From: Hyphomicrobiales bacterium
GTDB taxonomy: Bacteria; Pseudomonadota; Alphaproteobacteria; Rhizobiales; Aestuariivirgaceae
DNA length: 17,203 nucleotides
Reading direction: 5' to 3'
Assembly: GCA_027051995.1 (NCBI GenBank)
Contig: JALUFY010000454.1
Location: forward strand, 1,075-18,277
Both the position numbers and the translations under genes were made by a program. Positions 1 to 7,214 of the stretch are shown piece after piece. Under the pieces are notes generated by a model, which saw only the letters and a program-made list of their open reading frames with translations, was not told where the DNA came from and made no database searches. Numbering within the stretch: position 1 is the stretch's first letter; each line of letters starts with the position of its first letter.

Positions 1-674
1 CCCTTGATGCGCGTCAGGTTGTCCGCCTTGCCGCCAATGGGCCCGGAGAGCCCGTAAGCCTGCGGCTTCTCAGCAGCCGCCTTCTCCGCAGCCGCCTTCT
101 CAGCAGCGGCCTTCTCAGCAGCGGCCTTTTCGGCGGCAGCCTTCTCAGCAGCAGCCTTTTCGGCGGCAGCCTTCTCAGCAGCAGCCTTTTCAGCAGCCGC
201 CTTCTCCGCAGCAGCCTTCTCCGCAGCAGCCTTCTCCGCAGCAGCCTTCTCAGCAGCCGCCTTCTCAGCGGCGGCCTTTTCAGCGGCGGCCTTCTCCGCA
301 GCCGCCTTCTCCGCAGCCGCCTTCTCAGCAGCGGCCTTCTCAGCAGCGGCCTTTTCGGCGGCAGCCTTTTCAGCAGCGGCCTTTTCAGCCGCAGCCTTCT
401 CAGCAGCAGCCTTCTCCGCAGCAGCCTTCTCCGCAGCGGCCCTTTCAGCCGCCTTGTCGTCAGCCTTGCCGCTCATCAGACCAGCCGCCCCGGCGGCTCC
501 GGCGGCGGCCGCGCCAGCCCCGGCGGCCGTTTTCCTGCTCACGCCGGAACCCGGCGCGCCCAGCATGCCCTCGCCCGATCCGGCGCCGAACAGGCCCCGC
601 AACAGACAGGCGATAATGGCGCCGATGAAGAACGCCAGCAGCAGCCACAGAATGAGTTCCACGAGATAATGCAT
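1..674 (-). CDS. Membrane-anchored alanine/AAAEK-repeat protein with C-terminal helix-hairpin-helix (H3TH, COG3743-like) domain, 3' end outside the window
   Basis: The reading frame starts at the ATG at 674-672, preceded by a GGGG-containing ribosome site, and is still open at position 1, so 224 residues are visible. Residues 4-25 form one transmembrane helix rich in Leu, Ile, Ala and Trp. Residues 30-67 are a flexible Gly/Ala-rich stretch. Residues 79-203 are 25 perfect copies of AAAEK, followed by PQAYGLSGPIGGKADNLTRIK at the window edge. The GLSGPIGGKADNLTRIKG-type sequence is familiar from the start of the alphaproteobacterial H3TH domain annotated as 'predicted 5-prime DNA nuclease, flap endonuclease-1-like', though nuclease activity is unproven. 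This is the third gene of a minus-strand operon, 44 bases after the small membrane gene. Some homologues are misnamed as NADH dehydrogenase subunit E. The membrane anchor and repeats are certain. The H3TH assignment rests on the first residues of the domain only. Confidence 0.8.
   Translation of the reverse strand, partial: MHYLVELILWLLLAFFIGAIIACLLRGLFGAGSGEGMLGAPGSGVSRKTAAGAGAAAAGAAGAAGLMSGKADDKAAERAAAEKAAAEKAAAEKAAAEKAAAEKAAAEKAAAEKAAAEKAAAEKAAAEKAAAEKAAAEKAAAEKAAAEKAAAEKAAAEKAAAEKAAAEKAAAEKAAAEKAAAEKAAAEKAAAEKAAAEKAAAEKPQAYGLSGPIGGKADNLTRIK
66..440 (-). repeat. 25 tandem 15-bp units, each encoding AAAEK
   Basis: On the plus strand every unit has the form CTT-YTC-three alanine anticodons, for example CTTCTCAGCAGCCGC. 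Units run without a break from 66 to 440, and a degenerate copy (KAAER) follows at 441-455. Each unit translates to AAAEK although the third bases vary freely (cagcagccgc, ccgcagcagc, cggcggcagc and others). Some 30-bp double units recur exactly (126-155 and 156-185), showing expansion by duplication. The encoded 125 residues should form one long, salt-bridged alpha helix. Confidence 0.97.
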
Positions 675-718
675 GTCATTGCCCCTTTCGGTCCAGTTTC
701 CTTGAAATCACGCCTGGC

Positions 719-850
719 CTAGCGGGCATCCAGACGATTGTTGATGCAGGCCACCCAGCCGGCGATAAGCCCGGCGAAAAGCGCCAGCAGCATCCACAGC
801 CAGTTGGCCGCGGGCACGGACATGAAGTCCTTGAAGTTCCAGAAATCCAT
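719..850 (-). CDS. Small single-span membrane protein, 43 residues
   Basis: The ATG at 850-848 is preceded by a very strong ribosome site (AGGGAGGAAGAA directly upstream), and the frame ends at TAG (721-719). It lies 12 bases after the OmpA-family gene and 44 bases before the H3TH gene, so it sits inside the operon. The protein begins MDFWNFKDFM, has one hydrophobic helix at about residues 17-36, and ends in a short polar tail (NNRLDAR). The helix resembles the anchor of the next protein: LW-x-LLA-x-F-x-G-x-I aligns in both. It has no signal-peptidase site, so it is probably an inner-membrane peptide. Function is unknown. A partner or assembly role with the OmpA-family protein is suggested by position only. 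It is short enough to be missed by automatic annotation. Confidence 0.85.
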   Translation of the reverse strand: MDFWNFKDFMSVPAANWLWMLLALFAGLIAGWVACINNRLDAR

Positions 851-862
851 TTCTTCCTCCCT

Positions 863-3427
863 CTACTTGACCGGCGTCACGATGAATTCGATGCGGCGGT
901 TTCTGGCCCTGCCTTCCTTCGTATTGTTATCGGCGATGGGCCGCTTCTCGCCATAGCCTACAGCAGAAAGCCGCGATGGGGAAACCCCGCGCGCCGCCAG
1001 CGCCTTGACCACGGCCACGGCGCGCCGCTCGCTGAGCGCCTGATTGTAGGCGTCCGAGCCGCGCGAGTCGGTATGCCCGGCCACCAGAATCGCCGCCTTG
1101 GGGCAGGAGTTGGCGGCCTTCGCCAGCTCGTCGATCAGCTTCATGCTGTCCGCCGCGATGCGCGCCTTGTCCGTCTCGAAGTGGATTTTCGCCCCCGCCA
1201 TCACCTTGTCCAGATTCATCTGGCAGCTTATCTTCGGCTTCGCCGGCATGGTCTTTTCGGCGGGCGCGGGCGCGACCACCTTCGGCGGCGCCTTGACGAC
1301 GATCTCGTTGACCGTCTGATCATGCGAGGCGTTGCCCAGGGCATCCGCCGCCACGGCCTTCACGTCATGGGCCCCGGGCGCGAGCTCGCCGGGAATCCGC
1401 AGCACCCAGCGGCCCTTGCCGTCCGCTTTCAGCGGGCTGCCCGGCGCGCCAAGCACATAGGTTTTGCCGTTCACGCTCACGGTCAGCGTGCGCGCATCGC
1501 CTTCAGGCCATGTTCCGCGCACCGTGACCTTCGGCTCCAGCGTCGCCTGCGGGCGCACCGTGGGCGCGGCCGGAGACGTGGCATCCACCGTCAGCTCGTT
1601 GCGCGAGGCGTCCACCGCCTCATTACCCGCCGCGTCGGCCACCGTGACTTTCACGTCATAGACGCCATCGGCCAGCGGCTTGTCCGGCCGCAGCGTCCAG
1701 GAATCACCCTTTGAGCGCAGCGCCATGCCAAATCCCTTGCGGTATGTCTTGCCCGCCAGCTCCACTTTCAGCATTTTGGCGTCCGAGGACGGCCAGGAGC
1801 CGGAAATCAGCGGACGGCGCTTGCGCGTCATCAGGCTGACCACCGTCGGCGTGGCCGGCGGCGTGGTGTCCGCCACGGGCTTCGGCTTGGGCTTCGGAGC
1901 CGCCACGGGCTTGGGCGCGGGCTTCGGCTTCGGCGCAGCAACCGGCTTTGGCTTCGGCTTTGGTTTGGGCGCGGGCTTTGGTTCGGCGATGACCACCGCC
2001 TTCTCGAACGCTTTCGAGACGCTGTTGCCCGCCGCGTCCGTCTCCTGCATCCACAGGGTATAGACGCCCGGCTCCAGCCTGTATCCCGGCGCGAAGACCC
2101 ACTTGCCATTGCCCACGTCCTTGAGGGCCGCGTCCTTGCCCAGCCGGTAGGTCCTGCCGTCGAACATGGCCGTCACGGACTTCGCGTCCCCGCTGTCCCA
2201 TGTGCCGGAAAGACGGGCAAAACCATCCTTCACCTCCGCCCCGCTCAGCGCCGGAGCCGCCGGAGGCGTGGCGTCCACACGCAGCGCGGCGGCCGCCCTG
2301 ACCCGCGAGACGTTGCCCGCCGCGTCGGCGCTCTCCAGCGTGATGTCATAGACGCCATCGGCCAGCCTGTCCTTCGGCTTGAGCGTCCACTCGCCCTTGC
2401 CGTCCGATGTCAGCTCATTCGTCTTGCCAAGCTCATAGGTCTTGCCGGCCAGCGTCACCTTCAGCGTTTTGGCGTCTCCCTCGGCCCACGTGCCCTTGAT
2501 GACGGCCATGCCCCCCGGCGCCATCGCCGTGACGACGGCGGGCGCGGCGGGCGCTTGGGTGTCCACCACCAGGGCGGCGGCCTTTTTGACCACCGTCTTG
2601 TTGCCCATGGCGTCGGCCACCGTCATGGTCACGTCATGGGCGCCATCGGCCAGCTTGTCCCTGCCGGCCAGTTTCCAGTTACCCTTGCCGTCCGATGTCA
2701 ACTCGCCATCCTTGCCCAGCGTATAGGTCTTTTCGCCCACGCCGATCATCAGGGACTTGGCGTCGCCCTCCGGCCATGTTCCGGCCAGAACGGCCATGCC
2801 GCCCGCCAGCGCGGCGCTCTTTAATACGGGCGCAGCCGGCGGCGTGGTGTCCACCAGCAGTTCGTTGGACGTGCCGTCCGTGGCCTTCGCCCCGTCATCG
2901 GTAACGGTAACGGCCACGTCATGAACGCCATCGGCGGGCAGCTTGTCCAGCTTCAGCGTCCACTTGCCCTTGCCATTGGAGGCCAGCGCGCCATCCTTGC
3001 CCAATATATAGGTCTTGCCCGCCACGGCGACGGAGAGCGAAGCCCCCGGCGCTTCGGGCCACGTGCCGGAGAGGATCACCGGCGCTTTCGCCGCCTTCGC
3101 CCGCGCCACGGCGGGCGCGCCCAGCTTGACCACCGCCCCGGAAGCATCCACCCGGCGCACGCCCCATGTGGACAGGGCCGCCTTGGCGGCTCCCGTGATG
3201 GCCGCGTGCGAGGGCGCGGCCCCCGTCAGCCTGGCGTCGCGCCCGGCCACTTCCACCGCCGCCCAGCTGTATCCGGCGGCCTTCATCTTCTCCCGTGCAT
3301 CCGCCGCCAGCTTCTCCTCCAGCGCCGGCTTGCTGATGAACCATGCGCCCGCGCCGATCAGCGCCAGCGGCAGGAGCCCCCAGATCATGCCCCTGAGGCA
3401 ACATCCAAATCGCGTCTCATCGTTCAT
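863..3427 (-). CDS. OmpA-family protein with inner-membrane anchor, BON-like region, six Ig-like repeats and C-terminal peptidoglycan-binding domain
   Basis: The protein has 854 residues. Residues 13-31 form an uncleaved-looking signal anchor. Residues 35-100 resemble one BON domain (VEVAGRDARLTGAAPSH, then a GV-x-x-V ending). Six Ig-like repeats of about 85-95 residues follow, starting near 116, 202, 298, 393, 528 and 623. Each carries GTW/GSW, an aGKTYxLGK-like strand, W(T/K/V)L and a DGVxDV / DAAGN end, and they are joined by DTTPPAAP-type linkers. A Pro/Lys-rich spacer (PKPKPKP, about 483-519) lies between repeats 4 and 5. Residues 735-854 are an OmpA-like domain with GHTDSRGSDAYNQALSERRA. 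D787 and R802 align with the two residues that bind diaminopimelate in OmpA. C735 and C775 could form a disulfide. It probably spans the periplasm from inner membrane to peptidoglycan. It is first in a three-gene operon. No strong ribosome site is visible; a GAGGGG lies about 12 bases upstream of the start. Confidence 0.88.
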   Translation of the reverse strand: MNDETRFGCCLRGMIWGLLPLALIGAGAWFISKPALEEKLAADAREKMKAAGYSWAAVEVAGRDARLTGAAPSHAAITGAAKAALSTWGVRRVDASGAVVKLGAPAVARAKAAKAPVILSGTWPEAPGASLSVAVAGKTYILGKDGALASNGKGKWTLKLDKLPADGVHDVAVTVTDDGAKATDGTSNELLVDTTPPAAPVLKSAALAGGMAVLAGTWPEGDAKSLMIGVGEKTYTLGKDGELTSDGKGNWKLAGRDKLADGAHDVTMTVADAMGNKTVVKKAAALVVDTQAPAAPAVVTAMAPGGMAVIKGTWAEGDAKTLKVTLAGKTYELGKTNELTSDGKGEWTLKPKDRLADGVYDITLESADAAGNVSRVRAAAALRVDATPPAAPALSGAEVKDGFARLSGTWDSGDAKSVTAMFDGRTYRLGKDAALKDVGNGKWVFAPGYRLEPGVYTLWMQETDAAGNSVSKAFEKAVVIAEPKPAPKPKPKPKPVAAPKPKPAPKPVAAPKPKPKPVADTTPPATPTVVSLMTRKRRPLISGSWPSSDAKMLKVELAGKTYRKGFGMALRSKGDSWTLRPDKPLADGVYDVKVTVADAAGNEAVDASRNELTVDATSPAAPTVRPQATLEPKVTVRGTWPEGDARTLTVSVNGKTYVLGAPGSPLKADGKGRWVLRIPGELAPGAHDVKAVAADALGNASHDQTVNEIVVKAPPKVVAPAPAEKTMPAKPKISCQMNLDKVMAGAKIHFETDKARIAADSMKLIDELAKAANSCPKAAILVAGHTDSRGSDAYNQALSERRAVAVVKALAARGVSPSRLSAVGYGEKRPIADNNTKEGRARNRRIEFIVTPVK

Positions 3428-3695
3428 TTTTTCAGCTATCCCCTCATCGTTTCATTCGGGCTGATCCGGCGGCATGCATGTTACCCGGCACACGCCATGG
3501 TGCGCCGCCCGGCCCGCCCGGGCCACGCCGCCTGCCAATGATTTCTCGCGCGCAACATCAATATGAAATGCCCCCATGCATATCCCGGCTTCATCCGCCA
3601 GCAGACCAGGCGCTCACGCGGCGTCCCATGATTCCAGCCATGCGATTCTCCGCGAAACCGCCAGACGGAACTCTGGCGCGCCAAGCCCGGAAAAG

Positions 3696-3724
3696 ATAAT
3701 AAACAGTTAACGCGGGCCGCGCAA
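3696..3724 (-). promoter_or_regulatory. Candidate sigma-70 promoter for the OmpA-family operon
   Basis: On the minus strand TTGCGC (3724-3719) is separated by exactly 17 bases from TATTAT (3701-3696). The -10 box matches consensus in 5 of 6 positions, the -35 box in only 3. It would give a leader of roughly 260 bases that begins with the 3659-3678 hairpin. This is inferred from sequence only. Confidence 0.35.
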
Positions 3725-3821
3725 TAGCGGCGATTTCATGGACTTCGCCCCTCCATCCGCCCGGAATGTTGCAATAAGGACACAGCCGCCTTTCAAAAGC
3801 GCCCGCCGCGCTCCGCCGCTG

Positions 3822-3850
3822 TTGACCCCTCCCCGCCAAAGAGGCAAAAC
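3822..3850 (+). promoter_or_regulatory. Candidate porin promoter
   Basis: TTGACC (3822-3827) is followed after 17 bases by CAAAAC (3845-3850). The -35 box is good and the -10 box weak. The stretch TTGACCCCTCCCCGCC is nearly the same as the -35 and spacer of the tRNA-Lys promoter in this window (TTGACCCTCCCCGCC), which supports it a little. The leader would be about 110 bases. Confidence 0.3.
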
Positions 3851-3969
3851 ACTGCCATAGCGATTCACCGAAATCGTTATGCACGTGCCTCCGGTATCAA
3901 AACCTTTTGCAGGGGATCAGGGGGCGAAACAAACCGAAACTTCGCAAGAAGATTGTGGGAGATTAACCA

Positions 3970-5256
3970 ATGACCAATTCCAAGTGGATCCGTCGCGCTC
4001 TGCTCGGCGGCGTCGCCATGACCGTCATGGCCGCCGGCGCCCAGGCTGACGACCTCTCCGCCCTGAAGGCCCAGATCGAGGCCCTGCAGGCGCGCGTCAA
4101 CACCATCGAGACCCGCGGCGCCACGCTGCCCGAGGGCGTGTCCTTCCTGACCATCGCCCGTGGCCACAAGGCCATCGCCATGACCAACGAGCCTTCCGAA
4201 GGCCTGGATGCCATTCCTGAGAACCGCGGCATGACCATCGCGGTGACGCCGACCGCTGATCTGCCGGCTCCGGCCACCGAGATTACCATTTCCGGCTATG
4301 TCCGCGCTCTCGCTCGGTTCACGCATACCAATCCTGCTGTTGGTCCCAGCGACAGCGGCTTCGACATCCTCGGTCGCGGTCAGGTGGACATCAAGTCCAA
4401 GACCGACACCGCCGTTGGCCAGGTGCGCACCCACATTCGTCTGCGCGGCAACGCCTTCGTGACCGATGGGCATGATCATGGCACCGTGAATGCTGGTCGT
4501 GCGGATGTGGATATGTATCTGTACTACGGCGAGTGGGACTTCATGCCGAACTGGACCCTCAAGGCCGGTATGGCGGGCCAGATCTACGCCGTTCCGAATG
4601 TCGCCTATGCCTCCGTCGGCGGCGTCTATGGCATCGACTCCTCGCGTCATACCCAGATCGGCCTGCACTACAATGGCGGCCCGGTGGCCTTTGGCTTCGG
4701 CATCGAGGATCCGTCCTACGGCAACGCCGCCACCAACACCATCAGCATGCCTGACTTCGGCGCCTACGCCAAGTTCTCCATGGGCGGCGTCAAATTCGGC
4801 GCTTCCGCTGGCGTTGGCAAGGTGCTCGATGGCGTCACGGCCACCAGCACTGACACCGGATACATCTTCGGCGTCGGCGCGGCCTTCAACGCCGGCATGT
4901 TCGGCGTGAACGCCGGCTTCGCCTACGGCAAGGGCATGATCAACGACATCGTCGCCGGCACGGCCGCGACCAACAATGGCGCGGGCAGCCTGTCGAAGGC
5001 TTGGGGCGTGCAGGGCAACGCCACCATGGGCGTCAGCGAGGCCACCACGCTTTACATTGGCGCTGGCTACTACAACTACACCAACGCCACCACCAACCCG
5101 ACCGACCATGGCTTCAACGTGATCGGCGGCGTGGCTTGGAAGCCCGTTTCGGCCCTGCAGGTCGCTGCGGAAGCCGGCTACAGCAAGGACAGCCTCCGCG
5201 CTGGCGGCTCGAACAAGGGTGCCTACGGCGCTCTCGGCTTCTGGTTCTTCTTCTAG
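3970..5256 (+). CDS. Outer-membrane porin (alphaproteobacterial Porin_2-like family)
   Basis: The 428-residue protein has a classic signal peptide: basic MTNSKWIRRA, a hydrophobic core, and predicted cleavage after AGAQA (residues 22-26). The mature N-terminus, about 27-48 (LSALKAQIEALQARVNTIE), is a short coiled coil as in many alphaproteobacterial trimeric porins. After a linker to about residue 104, alternating amphipathic strands begin at ITISGYVRALARF. They continue as Gly/Tyr/Phe-rich beta segments to the C-terminal GFWFFF, which ends in the aromatic residue needed for BAM-dependent assembly. The role inferred is passive diffusion of small solutes; substrate preference cannot be read. 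GGGAG at 3957-3961 fixes the start. The gene is monocistronic, ending 43 bases before a strong terminator hairpin. Such genes are usually highly expressed. Confidence 0.88.
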   Translation: MTNSKWIRRALLGGVAMTVMAAGAQADDLSALKAQIEALQARVNTIETRGATLPEGVSFLTIARGHKAIAMTNEPSEGLDAIPENRGMTIAVTPTADLPAPATEITISGYVRALARFTHTNPAVGPSDSGFDILGRGQVDIKSKTDTAVGQVRTHIRLRGNAFVTDGHDHGTVNAGRADVDMYLYYGEWDFMPNWTLKAGMAGQIYAVPNVAYASVGGVYGIDSSRHTQIGLHYNGGPVAFGFGIEDPSYGNAATNTISMPDFGAYAKFSMGGVKFGASAGVGKVLDGVTATSTDTGYIFGVGAAFNAGMFGVNAGFAYGKGMINDIVAGTAATNNGAGSLSKAWGVQGNATMGVSEATTLYIGAGYYNYTNATTNPTDHGFNVIGGVAWKPVSALQVAAEAGYSKDSLRAGGSNKGAYGALGFWFFF

Positions 5257-5273
5257 GAATCTCGCCTGACGCA

Positions 5274-5327
5274 ATTCCGGTCATTGGCCGGAATGGGAGC
5301 GGCCCGGGATTTTCCCGGGCCGTTTTC
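5274..5327 (+). terminator. Rho-independent terminator of the porin gene (tandem hairpins)
   Basis: The main hairpin pairs CGGCCCGGGA (5300-5309) with TCCCGGGCCG (5313-5322) in a perfect 10-bp stem with a three-base loop, directly followed by TTTTC. A smaller 7-bp hairpin (ATTCCGG 5274-5280 with CCGGAAT 5288-5294) comes just before it. The pair sits right after the porin stop codon. Confidence 0.92.
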
Positions 5328-5538
5328 TTGTGCCCGGATCACAAAAAAGAAACTATCCCGGGTGCCAATGCGCCGCCGCGGACATCTGAAATGCAAAGCT
5401 GGGCGGGCAAAACTGGCATATTGTGAGCGGATATGGCATGATATGCATTGACGCAGGTCATGGCGCGAAGGCGCAGGCTACCGCAAACTGGAAACCGGAT
5501 AACCAGGGGGGCTGGCCAAGGTTCGGGAGGAACGCATC

Positions 5539-5949
5539 ATGATGGACTTATCGCCGGACAAGGTGGCGCAGGTCATCGTGCGGGCGCGCGAGATCGACGC
5601 CAAGGTCGGCGCATGGAATGAGCATGACCGTTCCCATCCGGGCGAAGGCGATGGCGACGCCATCCTCGAGGCCATGCGCAACGATCCGGCGCGGCGGGCG
5701 CTGATCAACTTCATTTCCGAGATGAACCGCGACGAGCTTTCCCAGCTCGTGGCGCTGATGTGGATTGGCCGGGGCTCGTTCGACCCCGGCGAATGGGACG
5801 AGGCCGTGCAGACCGCGCGCGAGGAACACACCGGCGCGGCGGGCACGGCGCGCTATCTGCTCGGCGTGCCCATGCTGGCCGATTTCCTCGAAGAGGGGCT
5901 GGAGAAAATGGGGGTCTCCGTGGAAGACGCAGAAAAGGATGTGATGTGA
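5539..5949 (+). CDS. DUF3775 family protein
   Basis: This is a 136-residue cytosolic-looking protein without signal peptide or membrane segment. It matches what I know of DUF3775: an N-terminal LSPDKVAQVIVRAREIDAK helix, then LINFISEMNRDELSQLVALMWIGRG, W-D-E-A-V-x-x-A and a C-terminal TARYLLGVPMLADFLEEGLEKMG. GGGAGG at 5525-5530 lies 8 bases before the first of two adjacent ATGs, so I use 5539. The family has no assigned function. The protein is acidic and mostly helical. It stands alone, preceded by the porin terminator and convergent with the DUF4424 gene. Confidence 0.85.
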   Translation: MMDLSPDKVAQVIVRAREIDAKVGAWNEHDRSHPGEGDGDAILEAMRNDPARRALINFISEMNRDELSQLVALMWIGRGSFDPGEWDEAVQTAREEHTGAAGTARYLLGVPMLADFLEEGLEKMGVSVEDAEKDVM

Positions 5950-6011
5950 TGCCCTTGGCCGGGAGCCTGAGAACGCCCTGCCCCGCTTCGCTGCCTTCCC
6001 GCCCCCGCTGG

Positions 6012-7031
6012 TCAGCGGATGTCCTTGACGATCAGCACCTTCAGTTCGCCCTCAGGCGTGAAATCCCTGGCGGTGAATTCGAAGCGCGTGGGGGATGTCT
6101 TTTTCAGGCGGCCCTTCCAGCACAGGCTGATGAGATTGTCCGGCGCGCCCTTGTCGAGCACCAGATGAAAGCGGCCGATTGAACCGGCCCAGTTGCCGGC
6201 CGTCGTCAGGATGTAATGCACCTGAACGCCCATAAGCGCGGCGTATTCATCCTTTCCCTTCACCTTGCGGGCGGCGGCCCTGATGAAGGATTCATCAGTG
6301 CAATAGATCTTCTTCACCCTGGGCTCCGGGTGGGACGGCATGTAGAAGAAAGCTCCCGCGATGGGGCGGTAGCCGTGATCGATGGTGACATCCCTCTTGC
6401 CGGAGAAAGTCTGGCGCCAGTAATAGACGAGCTCCAGATCCCAATGGTATGTGGCGGAGGGCTTGTTGTTTTCATCCCACTGGCTGTTCCAGTCAACGAG
6501 CTTGTTGTCTTCCAGCTCCGCGCGCGCGGCGGGCGGCAGGGAATCGAGCTTTTTCTGAAAGACCGCCGGATCGTCCTGATCCGTCAGCGGAATGCCGTAT
6601 TTCTTCAGAATGGCGGTCTTGTCCACGCCATTGACCAGGGCGCGGGCCTGAATGCGCGGCTTGACGGGTTTGCCGTCAACCCGGACATGGAAATCCACGA
6701 GATTGAGCGGATCGTCCTTCGCCGGGGCCGGCAGGCCGATATTCGCATCCATGTTGTTGATGAATATCAGCGGCAGGGGAAAGGCCACGATGGTGGCCAG
6801 TTCCTTCCCGTCAACCGGATGAAAGACATAGCGCACCCGGATCTGTTTTTCCGAAACATACAAATCCTCGCTGGCCATTTGCACGGCGTCCGTCCTGACC
6901 AGCTTCAGCCCGCCGGTGGCGATGACGGCGGTGGAGTCATTGGCCAGGGCGGGCAATGCGAAAGCGGCCGCGAGAACGCTCAGGGCGGCGGCGGAGACAT
7001 GGCGGGCGAAACGATGGCGGACTGTGCGCAT
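6012..7031 (-). CDS. Secreted DUF4424 family protein
   Basis: The frame is open upstream to 7172, but I start at the ATG at 7031-7029. AGAGGAG lies 6 bases before it, and translation then begins with a proper signal peptide (MRTVRHRFARHVSAAALSVL, cleavage after LPALA at about residue 30). The mature protein opens NDSTAVIATGGL, then (S)EDLYVSEKQIRVRYVF and IVAFPLPLI, the signature start of DUF4424. It continues through a YHWDLELVYYWRQTFSG segment and YRPIAGAFFYMPSHPEP. Total length is 339 residues. The family is periplasmic or exported and uncharacterised, with a beta-rich look. It converges on the DUF3775 gene with only 62 bases between them and no clear terminator there. Confidence 0.85.
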   Translation of the reverse strand: MRTVRHRFARHVSAAALSVLAAAFALPALANDSTAVIATGGLKLVRTDAVQMASEDLYVSEKQIRVRYVFHPVDGKELATIVAFPLPLIFINNMDANIGLPAPAKDDPLNLVDFHVRVDGKPVKPRIQARALVNGVDKTAILKKYGIPLTDQDDPAVFQKKLDSLPPAARAELEDNKLVDWNSQWDENNKPSATYHWDLELVYYWRQTFSGKRDVTIDHGYRPIAGAFFYMPSHPEPRVKKIYCTDESFIRAAARKVKGKDEYAALMGVQVHYILTTAGNWAGSIGRFHLVLDKGAPDNLISLCWKGRLKKTSPTRFEFTARDFTPEGELKVLIVKDIR

Positions 7032-7214
7032 GGCGGCTCCTCTGGAACAACTGAACCGCCCCCTCGTGAAACGCACTATAGCCCCGCCCTGCCATCCTGA
7101 CCAGTGGGCGCGGAAGCGGGAGCGGCGTCCGGAGAAATCTTCCACTACCGGGAATCTGGCAAGATTGCGCAATGTTGCGGCAAGTTCCCATATTTACAAC
7201 CAATTCTCCAGCAA

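Larger units (their letters stand above)
3428..3969. other. Divergent intergenic region between the OmpA-family operon and the porin gene
   Basis: These 542 bases separate two outward-facing genes. I see no credible coding sequence; the short open frames lack ribosome sites and family character. It contains one candidate promoter in each direction (listed separately). A 7-bp hairpin, CGCCAGA at 3659-3665 with TCTGGCG at 3672-3678, would lie near the 5' end of the OmpA-operon transcript. A GC-rich dyad is at 3511-3524. A small dyad, CGATT / AATCG, is at 3861-3876 just upstream of the porin leader. The porin ribosome site GGGAG is at 3957-3961. Confidence 0.7.

Noticed and set aside
1..455. The 15-bp repeat array as a CRISPR or non-coding satellite
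   Set aside because: Units are adjacent with no spacers, and all keep one reading frame encoding AAAEK inside a gene with a good start and ribosome site.
3877..5274. 465-residue open frame antisense to the porin gene
   Set aside because: It is a shadow frame caused by GC-rich codon bias. The plus strand has signal peptide, coiled coil, beta strands, terminal Phe and a terminator.
5414..5428. Sigma-54-like TGGCA...GC pattern upstream of the DUF3775 gene
   Set aside because: The GG-GC spacing is right, but the -12 element reads GAGC instead of TTGC and no activator context is visible.
5420..5433. ATTGTGAGCGGATA, identical to 14 bases of the E. coli lac operator
   Set aside because: The second half of the operator (ACAATT) is missing, no lac genes or LacI-type gene are nearby, and the flanks look native. 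Treated as chance.
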